The notes: generated from the letters alone by a model not told the origin. A stretch of 64,000 nt of DNA from Caballeronia megalochromosomata (GCA_001580565.1 LRBF01000258.1:47919-111918), one strand, 5' to 3'; positions 1 to 9,632 are shown, numbered from the stretch's first letter. Made by a program: numbers and translations.

Positions 1-1
1 C

Positions 2-412
2 TACACCGCTTATGCCGGCGACGGACGCTTTCATCCGGCCACGCTGATTCAGGGCGAAGCGCGCCGCGACGCCATGCAGGTGACGAAGCCCGCGACCGCG
101 AAGGCCGTGCGCGACATGCTCGAAAATGCAACCGGCGACCACGGCACCGGCCGCGCGGCGGCGGTCGAGGGTTATCGTGTCGGCGGCAAGACCGGCACGG
201 CGCGCAAGCAGATCGGGCGCTCGTATGCGGCGAACAAGTACCGGGCGTCGTTCGTCGGCATCGCACCAATGAGCGATCCGCGCGTGATCGTCGCCGTGAT
301 GATCGACGAGCCCACGGGCGGCACCTACTACGGCGGCACGGTGGCGGGGCCGGTGTTCTCGGGCATCGTCGGCGGGACGCTGCCGCTGCTCGACGTTCCG
401 CCCGACGCCTGA
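2..412 (+). CDS. FtsI/PBP3-type peptidoglycan transpeptidase, C-terminal fragment (gene starts before the window)
   Basis: Only the last 136 codons are in the window; the reading frame is open from base 2. The KTGT motif (K63-T66 of the visible part), followed by a conserved 'SFVGIAP' strand and an 'MIDEP' segment, is the third active-site motif of class B penicillin-binding proteins, which cross-link septal or lateral-wall peptidoglycan in the periplasm. The visible end lacks any PASTA domain, as expected for a proteobacterial FtsI-like protein. No dcw-cluster genes (mur, fts) follow, so it may be a second FtsI-type paralogue rather than the divisome copy; that is inference. Confidence 0.85.
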   Translation, partial: YTAYAGDGRFHPATLIQGEARRDAMQVTKPATAKAVRDMLENATGDHGTGRAAAVEGYRVGGKTGTARKQIGRSYAANKYRASFVGIAPMSDPRVIVAVMIDEPTGGTYYGGTVAGPVFSGIVGGTLPLLDVPPDA

Positions 413-525
413 GCGGCGCGCATGCGGGCGCGGGCCTTGCTGCATCGAAGAGACGCATCCCCGCGTACCTGACCGGACTGTAAAGGGCATGTGCTCTAAT
501 GTCGTGTCCGGCAACAGGAGATCAA

Positions 526-903
526 ATGGGAAAGACCATGAAAACACTCGCCGCGGCGCTCGCGTTGCCTGTGCTCTTCGCCGCTTGCGCCCAGTTTCAT
601 AACGAAGATGCGGGACAACCCGAAGTCGAGAAATCGTCGACCGAGAACAAGGTGAACGGCATCGTCCAATGCATCACCGACGAGGCGAAGAAACACGACG
701 CCAAGTATCAGCAGACGTCCATCCCGCAAGGCGTGATGCTCGAATTCGGCGATTCCAACGTCGTCAAGGTCCGTTACGACAACGGCGAGACCACGTATCG
801 CTTCTATCCGGGTCAGCGTCATCCGTCGAACCTGTGGATCGAAGGCGCGGGCAAGAAGTGCGCGCCAGCGGACGCCAGCGCCCGCGACGAAGCCCAGAAA
901 TAA
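526..903 (+). CDS. small putative lipoprotein
   Basis: 125-residue protein with a short N-terminal hydrophobic stretch ending in a lipobox (LFAAC, Cys at about residue 21), so it is probably lipidated and anchored in the outer or inner membrane. The start at 526 is chosen because an ACAGGAG ribosome site lies 5 bases upstream; the frame extends to 499 but has no site there, and an internal Met at 538 is an alternative. The mature part is polar with two further cysteines (one in 'VQC', one in 'KKC') that could pair. I do not recognise a family. It lies 12 bases before the next small gene and may be co-transcribed with it. Confidence 0.7.
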   Translation: MGKTMKTLAAALALPVLFAACAQFHNEDAGQPEVEKSSTENKVNGIVQCITDEAKKHDAKYQQTSIPQGVMLEFGDSNVVKVRYDNGETTYRFYPGQRHPSNLWIEGAGKKCAPADASARDEAQK

Positions 904-915
904 GCAAGCATCATC

Positions 916-1206
916 ATGCGCTCGACCAAAGCCATCAGCGCCGTGGAACGGCTCAAGACGCGCAGCGGCAATGCCGGCTACGCGGCCATCTCGATGCCCG
1001 GCGGCTACTTCTATCTCGCCGAGCGCTCCGCCGAAGGCGCGAAAAAGCTCTCCGATCCCATGCCGATGGACGATTTTGTCGCGTTCGTCAATGCGCGCGA
1101 GCCGGGCAAGCCCCGCAAGGTCAGCAAGCTCGATCTCGCGATGGAAGAGCAGATCGGCCGCAGCGGCAAGCGCACGGCAAAGGCGCCCGCCGAGGGCGGC
1201 GAGTAA
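916..1206 (+). CDS. hypothetical protein, 96 aa
   Basis: Small basic soluble protein with no signal peptide or membrane segment. The N-terminal half has a pattern suggesting a small alpha/beta fold (hydrophobic 'YAAISMPGGYFYLAE'), the C-terminus is Lys/Arg/Ala-rich and probably disordered. It starts 12 bases after the lipoprotein stop, suggesting co-transcription. The ribosome site is weak (AAGCAAG). Family not recognised; coding nature is supported by codon-position GC bias and lack of a better ORF. Confidence 0.5.
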   Translation: MRSTKAISAVERLKTRSGNAGYAAISMPGGYFYLAERSAEGAKKLSDPMPMDDFVAFVNAREPGKPRKVSKLDLAMEEQIGRSGKRTAKAPAEGGE

Positions 1207-1500
1207 GCGGCTCTTGCGCCGTGCCCGTCGATCCGCGCCGCCCTGGCGCGGCGCAACATCGAAATCCCCGCTCTCCTCTCATATGAATGTGCGATGACAG
1301 ACGGAGCCCCCAGGCTCACGTTGCGTACATTTTTGCTAACGATCGAACCCGCTGAGACGGGCCCAGATCGGTCAACCGAAGAAAAGAGCAAGGGCCACCC
1401 GCAACGGTACAAAAAAATGCGCGGGTGAACGGGGTGCCTGGACGGCGCGCGTGTCCGATGTCGGGACCATGCGCCGTATGGCCGAGAGGAAGACCAAAAA
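1207..1500. other. intergenic region, no gene recognised
   Basis: About 290 bases between two small plus-strand genes. Overlapping ORFs on both strands here are Arg-rich shadows. Locally AT-richer patches occur near 1319-1340 and 1407-1420 and could hold a promoter for the next gene, but I see no convincing -35/-10 pair or terminator. Confidence 0.4.
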
Positions 1501-1806
1501 ATGAAGAAGAAGAGCGAGACCAAGGGCAGCCTTTTGCCCTCGGCGATGGCGGACGTCGAGCTTCAACACATCGAGCGCGCACTCGCGCAACTCCGCACCA
1601 TGCACAAACAATCCTCCGGCAGGCTCAACGTCGAGTACTGGCGCGAGCGTCTCACCGCGGTGATGAAGGGTTACGCGCTCGTGCCCGCGCAAAAGCAGCG
1701 CATCGAGGCGCTGCGCATTGCGCTCGACACAGTCGACAGCGGCCCGCGCGACGGCTCCGGCAGCCGCAGGAAGTCGACCAACAGGCTTTGGGCGAAAGCG
1801 GCCTGA
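1501..1806 (+). CDS. hypothetical protein, 101 aa
   Basis: Soluble, mostly helical small protein; a good AGAGGAAG ribosome site sits 9 bases before the ATG. A central segment of alternating Leu, Gln, Arg and Glu residues (about residues 20-80) suggests a helical bundle, and the C-terminus is Ser/Arg/Lys-rich. No known motif seen. Free-standing, with its own upstream spacer of nearly 300 bases. Confidence 0.55.
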   Translation: MKKKSETKGSLLPSAMADVELQHIERALAQLRTMHKQSSGRLNVEYWRERLTAVMKGYALVPAQKQRIEALRIALDTVDSGPRDGSGSRRKSTNRLWAKAA

Positions 1807-1944
1807 CAACCGCTTTCGCCGCTCGCGCCTCGGCGCGATTACTTCGCGCGCGCCCGCGGTTCGTGACGAGCCGGGCGCGTTCGCTGCTTTGCCGGGCACT
1901 GTTCATGCTCGAAAGCAAGTCTTTCGATCATGCCGGGAGTCGTC

Positions 1945-2274
1945 ATGTCCACCCCTCGTCACGACCACGCGCGCGGCTCGCGCCGAGCCTCGCCGATGCT
2001 CGCGAATGCGGTCGTCGCCAGCCTCATCGCGGCGTTCAGCACCTGCGGCATCGCGCAGATCTCGAACGGCGGCAGCGCCGGGCGTTCGGATAACCGTCAG
2101 TCCGATTCGACGCCGAGCGCCGAGCCATCGGGCGCCACGGTGCATGAATCGCAGAAGCCGCAATCGAAAGATGCCGCGAAGGGCCGCGCCTCGACCGCGA
2201 AGGATCACAAGCCCGAAGGCAGCAGCGGCTTCAACAACGGCCTGTACGGCACGGGCGCAGGCAACAACAAGTGA
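1945..2274 (+). CDS. putative exported low-complexity protein, 109 aa
   Basis: Start chosen at 1945 because GGGAG lies 5 bases upstream; an in-frame ATG at 1930 lacks a site. The N-terminus is basic (HDHARGSRR) followed by a hydrophobic core (about residues 18-34), consistent with a signal peptide or anchor. The mature part is a Ser/Gly/Lys-rich disordered tail ending in Gly/Asn ('GFNNGLYGTGAGNNK'). It converges on the FNT-type transporter gene 14 bases downstream. Function unknown. Confidence 0.5.
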   Translation: MSTPRHDHARGSRRASPMLANAVVASLIAAFSTCGIAQISNGGSAGRSDNRQSDSTPSAEPSGATVHESQKPQSKDAAKGRASTAKDHKPEGSSGFNNGLYGTGAGNNK

Positions 2275-2288
2275 GACCGCGCCCGCAT

Positions 2289-3173
2289 TCACTCGCGGCG
2301 CGGCGGCGTCACGCCCGTGATTTCCGGCGCGATCGCCGCATGGTTGACGATCGCGACGAGCGACACGCCGCCGATCACGTTGCCGATGAACGTCGGCACG
2401 AGGAACACGAAGAAGTAGTCCTGGACGCTGGCCGCCCCGATCATCACCGCGTACGCCGCTTCGACCGATCCCGCGATCACGTGCGTGAGCTTGCTCACCG
2501 CGACGGTGTACGTTACGAGCAGGACCGTCAGCAGACGTTCCGAGCGCGCGCTCGGCAGGAGCCACACCATCAGCGCGATGAGCCAGCCCGAGAACACGCC
2601 GCGCACGACGGTCACGCCGAACTCGGCGGAAAGCGGCGTCATCGCGACTTTGGCGAGCGCCTCGCTCACCTCGGGCGAGAATACGCCGCGTATCTGCAGG
2701 ATGCCCGCGAAGATCGTCGTGCCGACGAGATTGAAGAAGAGCACGATCGTCCAGAGACGCAGCGCCTTGAACAAGGTCGCGAGATCGCGGCGCGTGAGCA
2801 CCGGCAGCACGGCCGTCAGCGTGCTCTCCGTGAAGAGCTGCTGACGGCCGAGAATGACGAAGACGAAGCCGATCGTATAGCCGAAGCTCGACACGAGTCC
2901 GCGCCAGTCCGTTTTCGGCAGCGCGCTTTCGAGGATCGACTGGACGAGAAACGAGAATCCCATGGAGAGGCCAGCGGCGAGCGCCGACCACATCAGCGCG
3001 GCGAAGGTGCGCTCCATCGCGACTTCGCCTTCCTCGCGCACGATCTCGTGGATGACGAGCGGATGCGGCGCGGAGTGTTCGGCCGCCTGTTCCTGTTCGG
3101 CGCTATCGAGGTGCGGTGAATCCGCACCAGCGGAAGTCCCTTTGGGGGACGCACCGGCTTGCGGCTCGTTCAT
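2289..3173 (-). CDS. formate/nitrite transporter (FNT) family membrane protein
   Basis: 294-residue integral membrane protein with a polar 60-residue N-terminal extension and about six hydrophobic segments. The pattern 'GFVFVILGRQQLFTEST' followed by 'IAGSVEAAYAV' and 'FLVPTFIGNVIGGV' matches the FNT superfamily (FocA/NirC/YfdC), pentameric channels for formate, nitrite or related small monovalent anions in the inner membrane. The long N-terminus and sequence type resemble the YfdC-like branch, whose substrate is uncertain. The start has an AGGGAGAA site upstream. It lies upstream on the same strand of nothing obviously related; the NiCoT transporter gene precedes it by about 80 bases. Confidence 0.85.
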   Translation of the reverse strand: MNEPQAGASPKGTSAGADSPHLDSAEQEQAAEHSAPHPLVIHEIVREEGEVAMERTFAALMWSALAAGLSMGFSFLVQSILESALPKTDWRGLVSSFGYTIGFVFVILGRQQLFTESTLTAVLPVLTRRDLATLFKALRLWTIVLFFNLVGTTIFAGILQIRGVFSPEVSEALAKVAMTPLSAEFGVTVVRGVFSGWLIALMVWLLPSARSERLLTVLLVTYTVAVSKLTHVIAGSVEAAYAVMIGAASVQDYFFVFLVPTFIGNVIGGVSLVAIVNHAAIAPEITGVTPPRRE

Positions 3174-3256
3174 GATCGTTCTCCCTGTACGCCGCTCGAT
3201 ACGGAAAGTGGATGAGCGGCTGGCGCATCCACGAAGCAGGAAGAATGCCCATGCGT

Positions 3257-4324
<1,068 letters not shown>

Positions 4325-4489
4325 ATGCGCGCGCATGCGGTATCGAAGGAATAAAGGATACCGTGAGCGAATGGATAGCCAAAAATCGAATGCTTATTGC
4401 GCCGATCGCGAAATCCTTAGCCGGATTCCTTCGTTGGGACCCACACGGTGCGCCGCTAGGATGGCACTTCGCCTTTATCGAAGTCCGCC

Positions 4490-5497
4490 ATGCCCCGCTA
4501 TCTCGACGACGCCCAACGCCAGGAACTCCAGCGCCAGCGCGAAACCTGGCATTGGCGCAGCGAATGGCCGACGTGGGCGGTCATCGTCGCGATCTACGGC
4601 GGCTGGTTCGGCGTCGCGCTCAATGCCCGCGCGATCGGCCTCGCACCGGCCATCGCGCTGCTCGCGGTGCTGTCGTGCTGGTATATGTCGCTGCAGCACG
4701 AACTGATGCACGGTCATCCGACGCGCTCGCCGCTCGTCAACATGCTCTTCGGCCTCGCCCCGCTGGCGGTATGGTTTCCTTACGGGGTCTATCGGGAGTC
4801 GCATCTGCGTCACCACGACGACGCGCATCTGACCGAGCCCGGCCGCGATCCCGAGAGCTATTACGTGACGCCGGAACAGTGGGCGAGCGCGGGTTTCGTC
4901 CTGCGCGCCGCGCTCGCCGCGCGCAATACCTTCGCGGGTCGCATGCTCATCGGGCCGTGGTTCTCGATCGCGGCATCGTGGCGGGAAGCGGCGCAGGCCG
5001 TGATCGAGCGGCGCTGGCGGATTATCGCGAGCTGGGTGGTGCATCTCGCATCGCTCGTGCTGCTCGCGGGCTGGCTCGAAACCCGTTGCGGCATTCCGTG
5101 GCGCGCGTTCGTGTTCGGCGTCGGTTATGCGTCGCTCGCGCTGGCTTCGGTGCGCTCGTTTCAGGAGCATCGAGCGGCGGAGAAAGAAAGCGAACGTACG
5201 GTCGTCAACGAAGCCGCGTGGCCGTGGCGCCTGCTTTTCCTCAACAACAACTATCACGCCGTGCATCACGATCTGCCCGGCGTGCCGTGGTTCGCGCTCG
5301 GCCAGATCTACGCGCGCCGGCGCGACGCCTATCGCGCGAGCAACGGCGGTTTCGTGGTGCGCGGATACGCGGAATGGGCAAGCCGCCACGCCATCGCGCA
5401 GGCGGCGCAGCCGGTCCATCCGTTCGCCCCTTCGCAAGCGCCGACCGGCGGACGCCGCACGGCGCACAGCGGCGACACAGCCAGCCTCGCGGGCTGA
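4490..5497 (+). CDS. membrane fatty acid desaturase family protein
   Basis: 335-residue protein with the three histidine boxes of membrane-bound di-iron desaturases: HELMHGH (70-76), HLRHH (105-109) and HAVHH near residue 250, separated by hydrophobic segments. The family introduces double bonds or hydroxyl groups into acyl chains or related lipids in the inner membrane using O2 and an electron donor. The exact substrate cannot be told; the single compact gene with HELMHGH is of the bacterial FAD type also seen in alkane/carotenoid oxygenase relatives. Transcribed divergently from the NiCoT gene, with about 165 bases between. Confidence 0.85.
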   Translation: MPRYLDDAQRQELQRQRETWHWRSEWPTWAVIVAIYGGWFGVALNARAIGLAPAIALLAVLSCWYMSLQHELMHGHPTRSPLVNMLFGLAPLAVWFPYGVYRESHLRHHDDAHLTEPGRDPESYYVTPEQWASAGFVLRAALAARNTFAGRMLIGPWFSIAASWREAAQAVIERRWRIIASWVVHLASLVLLAGWLETRCGIPWRAFVFGVGYASLALASVRSFQEHRAAEKESERTVVNEAAWPWRLLFLNNNYHAVHHDLPGVPWFALGQIYARRRDAYRASNGGFVVRGYAEWASRHAIAQAAQPVHPFAPSQAPTGGRRTAHSGDTASLAG

Positions 5498-5544
5498 CGC
5501 GTTGCCCGGTACGATGCGTCATCGTCATTCGTAATCCGCTCGCG

Positions 5545-6357
5545 ATGCAATGGCTCGCCGCCCTGCCGATGTACAACGTCGCACCCGCGCTCGCCGCAGA
5601 CTGGCGCACGCTGCTCGAACACGTCCGTGAGCATCTCGCCGGCTGGCTCGACGCGCGCGGCGATACGCTCGAGATCGTCGATCCCGGTCCGGATCTCACC
5701 GCTTTCTGGCTGCGCGACGACGTACTGTTGTCGCAGACCTGCGGCTATCCGCTCGTGCATGCGCTCGCGCATCGGGTGCAAGTCATCGGCGCGCCCGATT
5801 TCGATGCGCCCGGCTGCGAGAACGGCGCATATCGCAGCGTGGTCATCGTCGGTACGCAGGTCCGCGCGCAATCGATCGAAGGCTGCCGTGGCCTGCGCGC
5901 CGCCTATAACGACGACGATTCCAACAGCGGCATGAACTTCTTGCGGCACGCCGTGGCCCCGTTCGCGCGCGACGGACGGTTTTTCGCCTCGGTGACGAAA
6001 ACCGGCGCGCATCTCGCCTCGCTGCGCGCGCTCGCCGAACTGCGCGCGGATGTCGCCGCGATCGATTGCGTCACGTTCGCATTCGCGCAATCGCATCTGC
6101 CGGAACTGACGGCCGGCGTGCGCGTGCTCGACGTGACTGCGAGCGCGGGCGCGCTGCCGTTCATCGCGTCGATGCGCGTGCCGCAGAACGCGATCGACAC
6201 AATATTTGACGCGCTCGCCGATGCGCTCAGTCACGATCCCGCCCTCGCCGGCCGGCTGAGGCTCAGAGGCGTCGTACGGCGCACGCCGGCGGACTACGCG
6301 CCGATTCTCGACTACGGACGCGAGGCCATCGAGCGGGGCTATCCGCGGCTCGCCTGA
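5545..6357 (+). CDS. PhnD-like phosphate/phosphonate-binding protein family, apparently cytoplasmic
   Basis: 270 residues in two lobes. The segments 'VGTQVRAQSIEGCRGLRAAYND', 'GAHLASLRALAELRADVAAIDC' (quoted here only in part as family landmarks) and 'PFIASMRVP' match the periplasmic binding fold of PhnD-like proteins that bind phosphonate, phosphite or phosphate. There is no signal peptide at the chosen ATG (5545) and no upstream in-frame start that would add one, so it may act in the cytoplasm or be non-transport. No ABC permease or ATPase is adjacent. The desaturase gene ends 47 bases upstream. Confidence 0.65.
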   Translation: MQWLAALPMYNVAPALAADWRTLLEHVREHLAGWLDARGDTLEIVDPGPDLTAFWLRDDVLLSQTCGYPLVHALAHRVQVIGAPDFDAPGCENGAYRSVVIVGTQVRAQSIEGCRGLRAAYNDDDSNSGMNFLRHAVAPFARDGRFFASVTKTGAHLASLRALAELRADVAAIDCVTFAFAQSHLPELTAGVRVLDVTASAGALPFIASMRVPQNAIDTIFDALADALSHDPALAGRLRLRGVVRRTPADYAPILDYGREAIERGYPRLA

Positions 6358-6481
6358 CCGAAAACCCACCCGCCTGATCCCGGCACGTTCTCCGCAGTTT
6401 CGGCACAATCGGTTTTTTTAGCGCGTGGCTTGCGACGCGGTGCGGATGCATCGCGATCGGCCGCGCTTTCGGAAAGCCGCA

Positions 6482-7477
6482 ATGATCCCCTTCTCGCTAC
6501 TCGACCTTTCTCCGGTTCCGCTCGGCTCGACGCCGGCCGACGCCTTCGCCCATTCACTCGATCTCGCCCGGCACGCCGAACGCTGGGGCTATCTGCGCTA
6601 CTGGCTCGCCGAGCATCACAACATGACGGGCATCGCCAGCGCAGCGACCGCTGTCGTGATCGGGCATATCGCGGCGGGCACCACGACGATCCGCGTCGGC
6701 TCGGGCGGCATCATGCTGCCGAATCACGCGCCGCTCGTGATCGCCGAGCAGTTCGGCACGCTCGCGTCGCTGTTTCCGGGGCGCATCGACCTCGGGCTCG
6801 GACGCGCGCCCGGCACCGACCAGACCACCGCGCGAGCCCTGCGCCGCGACCTGCACGGCAGCGCGGAATCGTTCCCGGACGACGTCGTGGAGTTGCAGCG
6901 CTATTTCGCCGATCCGGTCGAAGGCCAGCGCGTGCGCGCCGTGCCCGGCGCCGGGCTGAACGTGCCGATCTGGCTGCTCGGCTCATCGCTCTTCTCGGCG
7001 CAGCTCGCGGCCGCGCTCGGGCTGCCGTTCGCGTTTGCGTCGCATTTCGCGCCGGATTATCTGCTGACGGCGCTCGACGTGTATCGCAAGCAATTTCGTC
7101 CGTCCGCGACGCTGCAAAAACCCTACGCGATGGTGGGGGTGAACGTCTTCGCCGCCGATACCGCCGACGAAGCGCGCTTTCATTTCACGTCGCTGCAACA
7201 GCAATTCATCAATCTGCGCCGCGGCACGCCCGGCCAACTGCCGCCGCCGGTCGCTTCGATCCCATGGACCGATGCCGAGCGCGCGGGCGTCGAGCACTCG
7301 CTCGCGTGCTCGGTCGTCGGCGCGCCGGCCGACGTCGAAGCCGGCTTGCGTTCGGTGATCGATCAGACGCAAGCCGACGAGCTGATCATCACCGCGCAGA
7401 TTTTCGATCACAAGGCGCGACTGCGCTCATTCGAGCTGGCGAGCCAGGCGCGGGACGCGATCGGCGCAGGCGCGTGA
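6482..7477 (+). CDS. LLM-class flavin-dependent oxidoreductase (luciferase-like)
   Basis: 331-residue TIM-barrel protein of the bacterial luciferase-like family. Typical landmarks are 'RYWLAEHHNM', 'VGSGGIMLPNHAPL' and 'FPGRIDLGLGRAPG' in the first third and 'DELIITAQIFD' near the end. Members use FMNH2 for monooxygenation or F420/FMN for redox reactions of aliphatic substrates. The AEHHNM / NHAPL pattern is that of the large 'group 1' luciferase-like proteins of unknown substrate. ATG at 6482 is chosen over an upstream in-frame ATG because the family begins at 'IPFSLLDLSPV'. Stand-alone gene. Confidence 0.88.
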   Translation: MIPFSLLDLSPVPLGSTPADAFAHSLDLARHAERWGYLRYWLAEHHNMTGIASAATAVVIGHIAAGTTTIRVGSGGIMLPNHAPLVIAEQFGTLASLFPGRIDLGLGRAPGTDQTTARALRRDLHGSAESFPDDVVELQRYFADPVEGQRVRAVPGAGLNVPIWLLGSSLFSAQLAAALGLPFAFASHFAPDYLLTALDVYRKQFRPSATLQKPYAMVGVNVFAADTADEARFHFTSLQQQFINLRRGTPGQLPPPVASIPWTDAERAGVEHSLACSVVGAPADVEAGLRSVIDQTQADELIITAQIFDHKARLRSFELASQARDAIGAGA

Positions 7478-7714
7478 GCGCAAGCGACGCCGGTATAAAA
7501 TAAAGGGCCACAAAGCTCGAATAATCCTCACGCTGGACGCGCGCACTTTTGACAGGCAATAATGAGATACCGGAGGGCGGCGCGGGCCGCGCTGTCCCTC
7601 TCGCGTCCGCCTCGTTTGCCAATCCGATTCTCAATGCAGCGCGCCCGAATTTCGTGCACGCCGGTGGATGACGCGGTGAAACAACAACAACGACGTCGCA
7701 AGACGGGAGGAAGA

Positions 7715-7966
7715 ATGTCGATGCCGAGAAGCGCCGCTACGGGCGCCATGACGCTCCTGACGGAATACGACGATGCCAGCGGACAGGAAGTGCGTTCGCT
7801 GCGCCTCGAACCCGCGGCGGACGGCAAAGCCGTACTGCTGATTGAAATCGACGAGCGCAAACCCGGCATTCACCGTGAAGTGCGTTATGAGATTACGCCC
7901 GCGGAACTGATTGCCGCCATTCGCGCACACGGTGCAGAATTACCGGGGGAACAACACAGTCGTTAA
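7715..7966 (+). CDS. hypothetical protein, 83 aa
   Basis: The frame is open from 7562, but a strong GGGAGGAAGA ribosome site directly upstream of 7715 fixes the start there. The product is a small acidic alpha/beta protein ('TLLTEYDDASGQEVRSL' then 'AVLLIEIDERKPG' then a C-terminal helix 'TPAELIAAIRAHG'). No recognised domain. The stop codon lies inside a 14-base palindrome, TTAAAACGTTTTAA (7963-7976). Confidence 0.6.
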   Translation: MSMPRSAATGAMTLLTEYDDASGQEVRSLRLEPAADGKAVLLIEIDERKPGIHREVRYEITPAELIAAIRAHGAELPGEQHSR

Positions 7967-8332
7967 AACGTTTTAATAGTTGCCGCAAGCAGCATACAAT
8001 AGGGTTAAGCGACGTTTCGGGTGCCGTGCAGCATTGGCGCGCGGGCTTCGCCATCGGTTCGTGGCTCCCCGACGTGACTTTCCGCGCCCATTCGTTTGGC
8101 GCGTCCGTCACGGCGATGCTCGGGGCGGGCGGACGTTCGCATTCGGAGCAATGCCCGCATTAAAGGCAAAGCCACCGGGCGAGTTAATAGACTGCGGTAA
8201 ATACACTAATTGACGTGAGGCAGGCACTGCGTCACGCTTCATAAAACACCTATATTCGAGTCATCGAGCCGCCCCGGTCCGCGCGGGGTATCGGCTCGTC
8301 TTCTGAAAATCAAAAGCTGAATCAGGAAAGCC
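7967..8332. other. intergenic region with palindrome and stem-loop
   Basis: About 365 bases without a supportable gene. It holds the second half of the palindrome TTAAAACGTTTTAA (7963-7976) at the end of the preceding gene, and a strong nested stem-loop at 8265-8298 listed separately. ORFs overlapping it on both strands have no ribosome site or family resemblance. Confidence 0.45.
8265..8298 (+). promoter_or_regulatory. stem-loop in the leader of the H-NS-like gene
   Basis: Outer arms CGAGCCG (8265-8271) and CGGCTCG (8292-8298) enclose inner arms CCCC and GGGG. It lies 34 bases before the GTG start of the next gene and could be a leader structure; a weak pyrimidine tail (TCTTCT) after it would also allow a poor terminator. 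Seen directly; role inferred. Confidence 0.45.
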
Positions 8333-8662
8333 GTGGACGAAAGAAAGCGAGACAGCATCATTGCGTATTTGCGCAGCCGAATGGCTGAGTTCGGGATTAC
8401 GGAAAGAGCGTTGGCCGAAGCACTGGCCGAAGCGCCGGTGGTGACCCCACCGCCCTCCTTCACCAAGACCAACGGGGCTCATGGCGCGCCCAAGGTAAAG
8501 CGGCCCATGCCGCAATTGCCCTTGTTTCCGCATTCAGCGGATGGCGCACCGCCGATATTCCGAAACGCGAATGGCGACACGTGGGACGGCCTCGGCGATA
8601 TGCCCGAGTGGCTCAAGCGCGCGGTGCACGCCGGTCAGGACATCGAGTTCTATCGCGTTTGA
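8333..8662 (+). CDS. H-NS-family-like small nucleoid protein, atypical
   Basis: 109 residues from a GTG start with AGGAAAG directly upstream. The N-terminus (1-35) is a charged helix that could oligomerise, residues 36-70 are a Pro/Lys-rich linker, and the C-terminus carries 'NGDTWDGLGDMPEWLKRAV', which follows the spacing of the H-NS C-terminal DNA-binding motif (TW-G-G-P-W). The charged Gln/Arg-Gly-Arg core that inserts into the AT minor groove in H-NS is here Leu-Gly-Asp, so DNA binding may be altered or lost. Burkholderiaceae encode many H-NS paralogues. Assignment is by motif spacing only. Confidence 0.55.
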   Translation: MDERKRDSIIAYLRSRMAEFGITERALAEALAEAPVVTPPPSFTKTNGAHGAPKVKRPMPQLPLFPHSADGAPPIFRNANGDTWDGLGDMPEWLKRAVHAGQDIEFYRV

Positions 8663-9174
8663 GACATCGCAGAGTACGCGCCGCAGCAGGCCCGCCAACG
8701 CGGTGCGGCGGATGACGCGCGCGCGTCGGGTACGACCTGCGTATCGCAGCGAACACGCGTTGAAACGGACGTGCGCGACATTGCATGCCGCGTAGCGCGG
8801 GTTGCGTCGCCGATTGCGCATTCACTGCTTACAGGCAACGGTCATAGGCAATTCGCGATCATTTATCAAGCCCAAAAAATTTTCGCCAATGGTTGCCCAC
8901 GGGGCCTGAAAACGTTTATTGGTACTTCTCTGTAAGCCGGCTCAGATATATGAGCCGCGCGTCGACTGACGTCAAGCACGCCCGATCAAGTCCCGCCGTC
9001 TCCATTCGACAAGGGGGCAAGCATGAACGCATACGGACGCCGCAACGATGCACCCATTGCTCGCGCGCATCGACTGGCGCAAGGACGAGCGTCAGCCGCC
9101 GGCTCCGGTTCGTGCAGGCGCGGCTGACGCCGCGGGCAATCGCACGTAATCCGAACGATCGAGCGGCGCGCGCC
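8663..9174. other. intergenic region with an AT-rich patch and a hairpin
   Basis: About 510 bases with no confident gene. An AT-rich block lies at 8850-8935. A hairpin with arms CGGCTCA (8938-8944) and TGAGCCG (8951-8957) follows. A possible 34-residue peptide frame runs 9023-9127 behind GGGGGC, and a 33-residue one 9048-9149, but neither can be told from chance. The frame of the downstream HTH gene is open from 8893. Confidence 0.4.
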
Positions 9175-9579
9175 ATGCTCTCCCGTCCCGACACACTGCC
9201 GAGCGTCGTGCGACGCATGACGGCCGGGCGCATGCTGCTCGATGGCATGTCAGTCGAAGCGGTGGCCGAGGAGTTGCATCTTTCCGTGCAGACGGTGCGG
9301 CGCTACAAGGCGATCGTCACCGAAGGCGGGCTGGACGCGCTCGCGAAGATGGGCGTCGGCGGGCGTGCGTCGGTGCTCGATCGCGAGGCGCTCGACTGGA
9401 TCGCCGCCGCGCTGCGTGGCCCGGCGCGCGAGCATGGCTTCGAAAGCGACACCTGGACCAACGCGCGCCTGCGCGAGCTGATCGAGCGGCGCTACGGCGT
9501 GCGCTACTCGCGCGTCTATATCTGGCAGATCGCCACCAATCTCGGGCTGGGGCATTTGCTCTCGAAATCGCGCCGCTGA
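9175..9579 (+). CDS. orphan helix-turn-helix protein resembling an IS630-type transposase DNA-binding region
   Basis: 134 residues made of two helix-turn-helix units: 'GMSVEAVAEELHLSVQTVRRYKA' type helix-turn-helix in the first half (about residues 22-50) and a winged-helix unit with 'LRELIERRYGVRYSRVYIW' type signature (about 95-120). These are the two DNA-binding domains that precede the DDE catalytic domain in IS630/Tc1-type transposases; here the protein stops after them and no DDE domain or terminal repeats follow. It could be a domesticated regulator or a remnant. The frame is open upstream to 8893; the start at 9175 is chosen where family resemblance begins, without a clear ribosome site. 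Confidence 0.6.
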   Translation: MLSRPDTLPSVVRRMTAGRMLLDGMSVEAVAEELHLSVQTVRRYKAIVTEGGLDALAKMGVGGRASVLDREALDWIAAALRGPAREHGFESDTWTNARLRELIERRYGVRYSRVYIWQIATNLGLGHLLSKSRR

Positions 9580-9632
9580 AGGCGCGCCCCTGATGTCCAA
9601 CGCAACGCTATCCGAACCCAAGGAGACAACGC

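Noticed and set aside
8893..9174. N-terminal extension of the HTH protein from the first in-frame start
   Set aside because: Residues before 9175 are Arg/Ser/Thr-rich without domain pattern and have no ribosome site.
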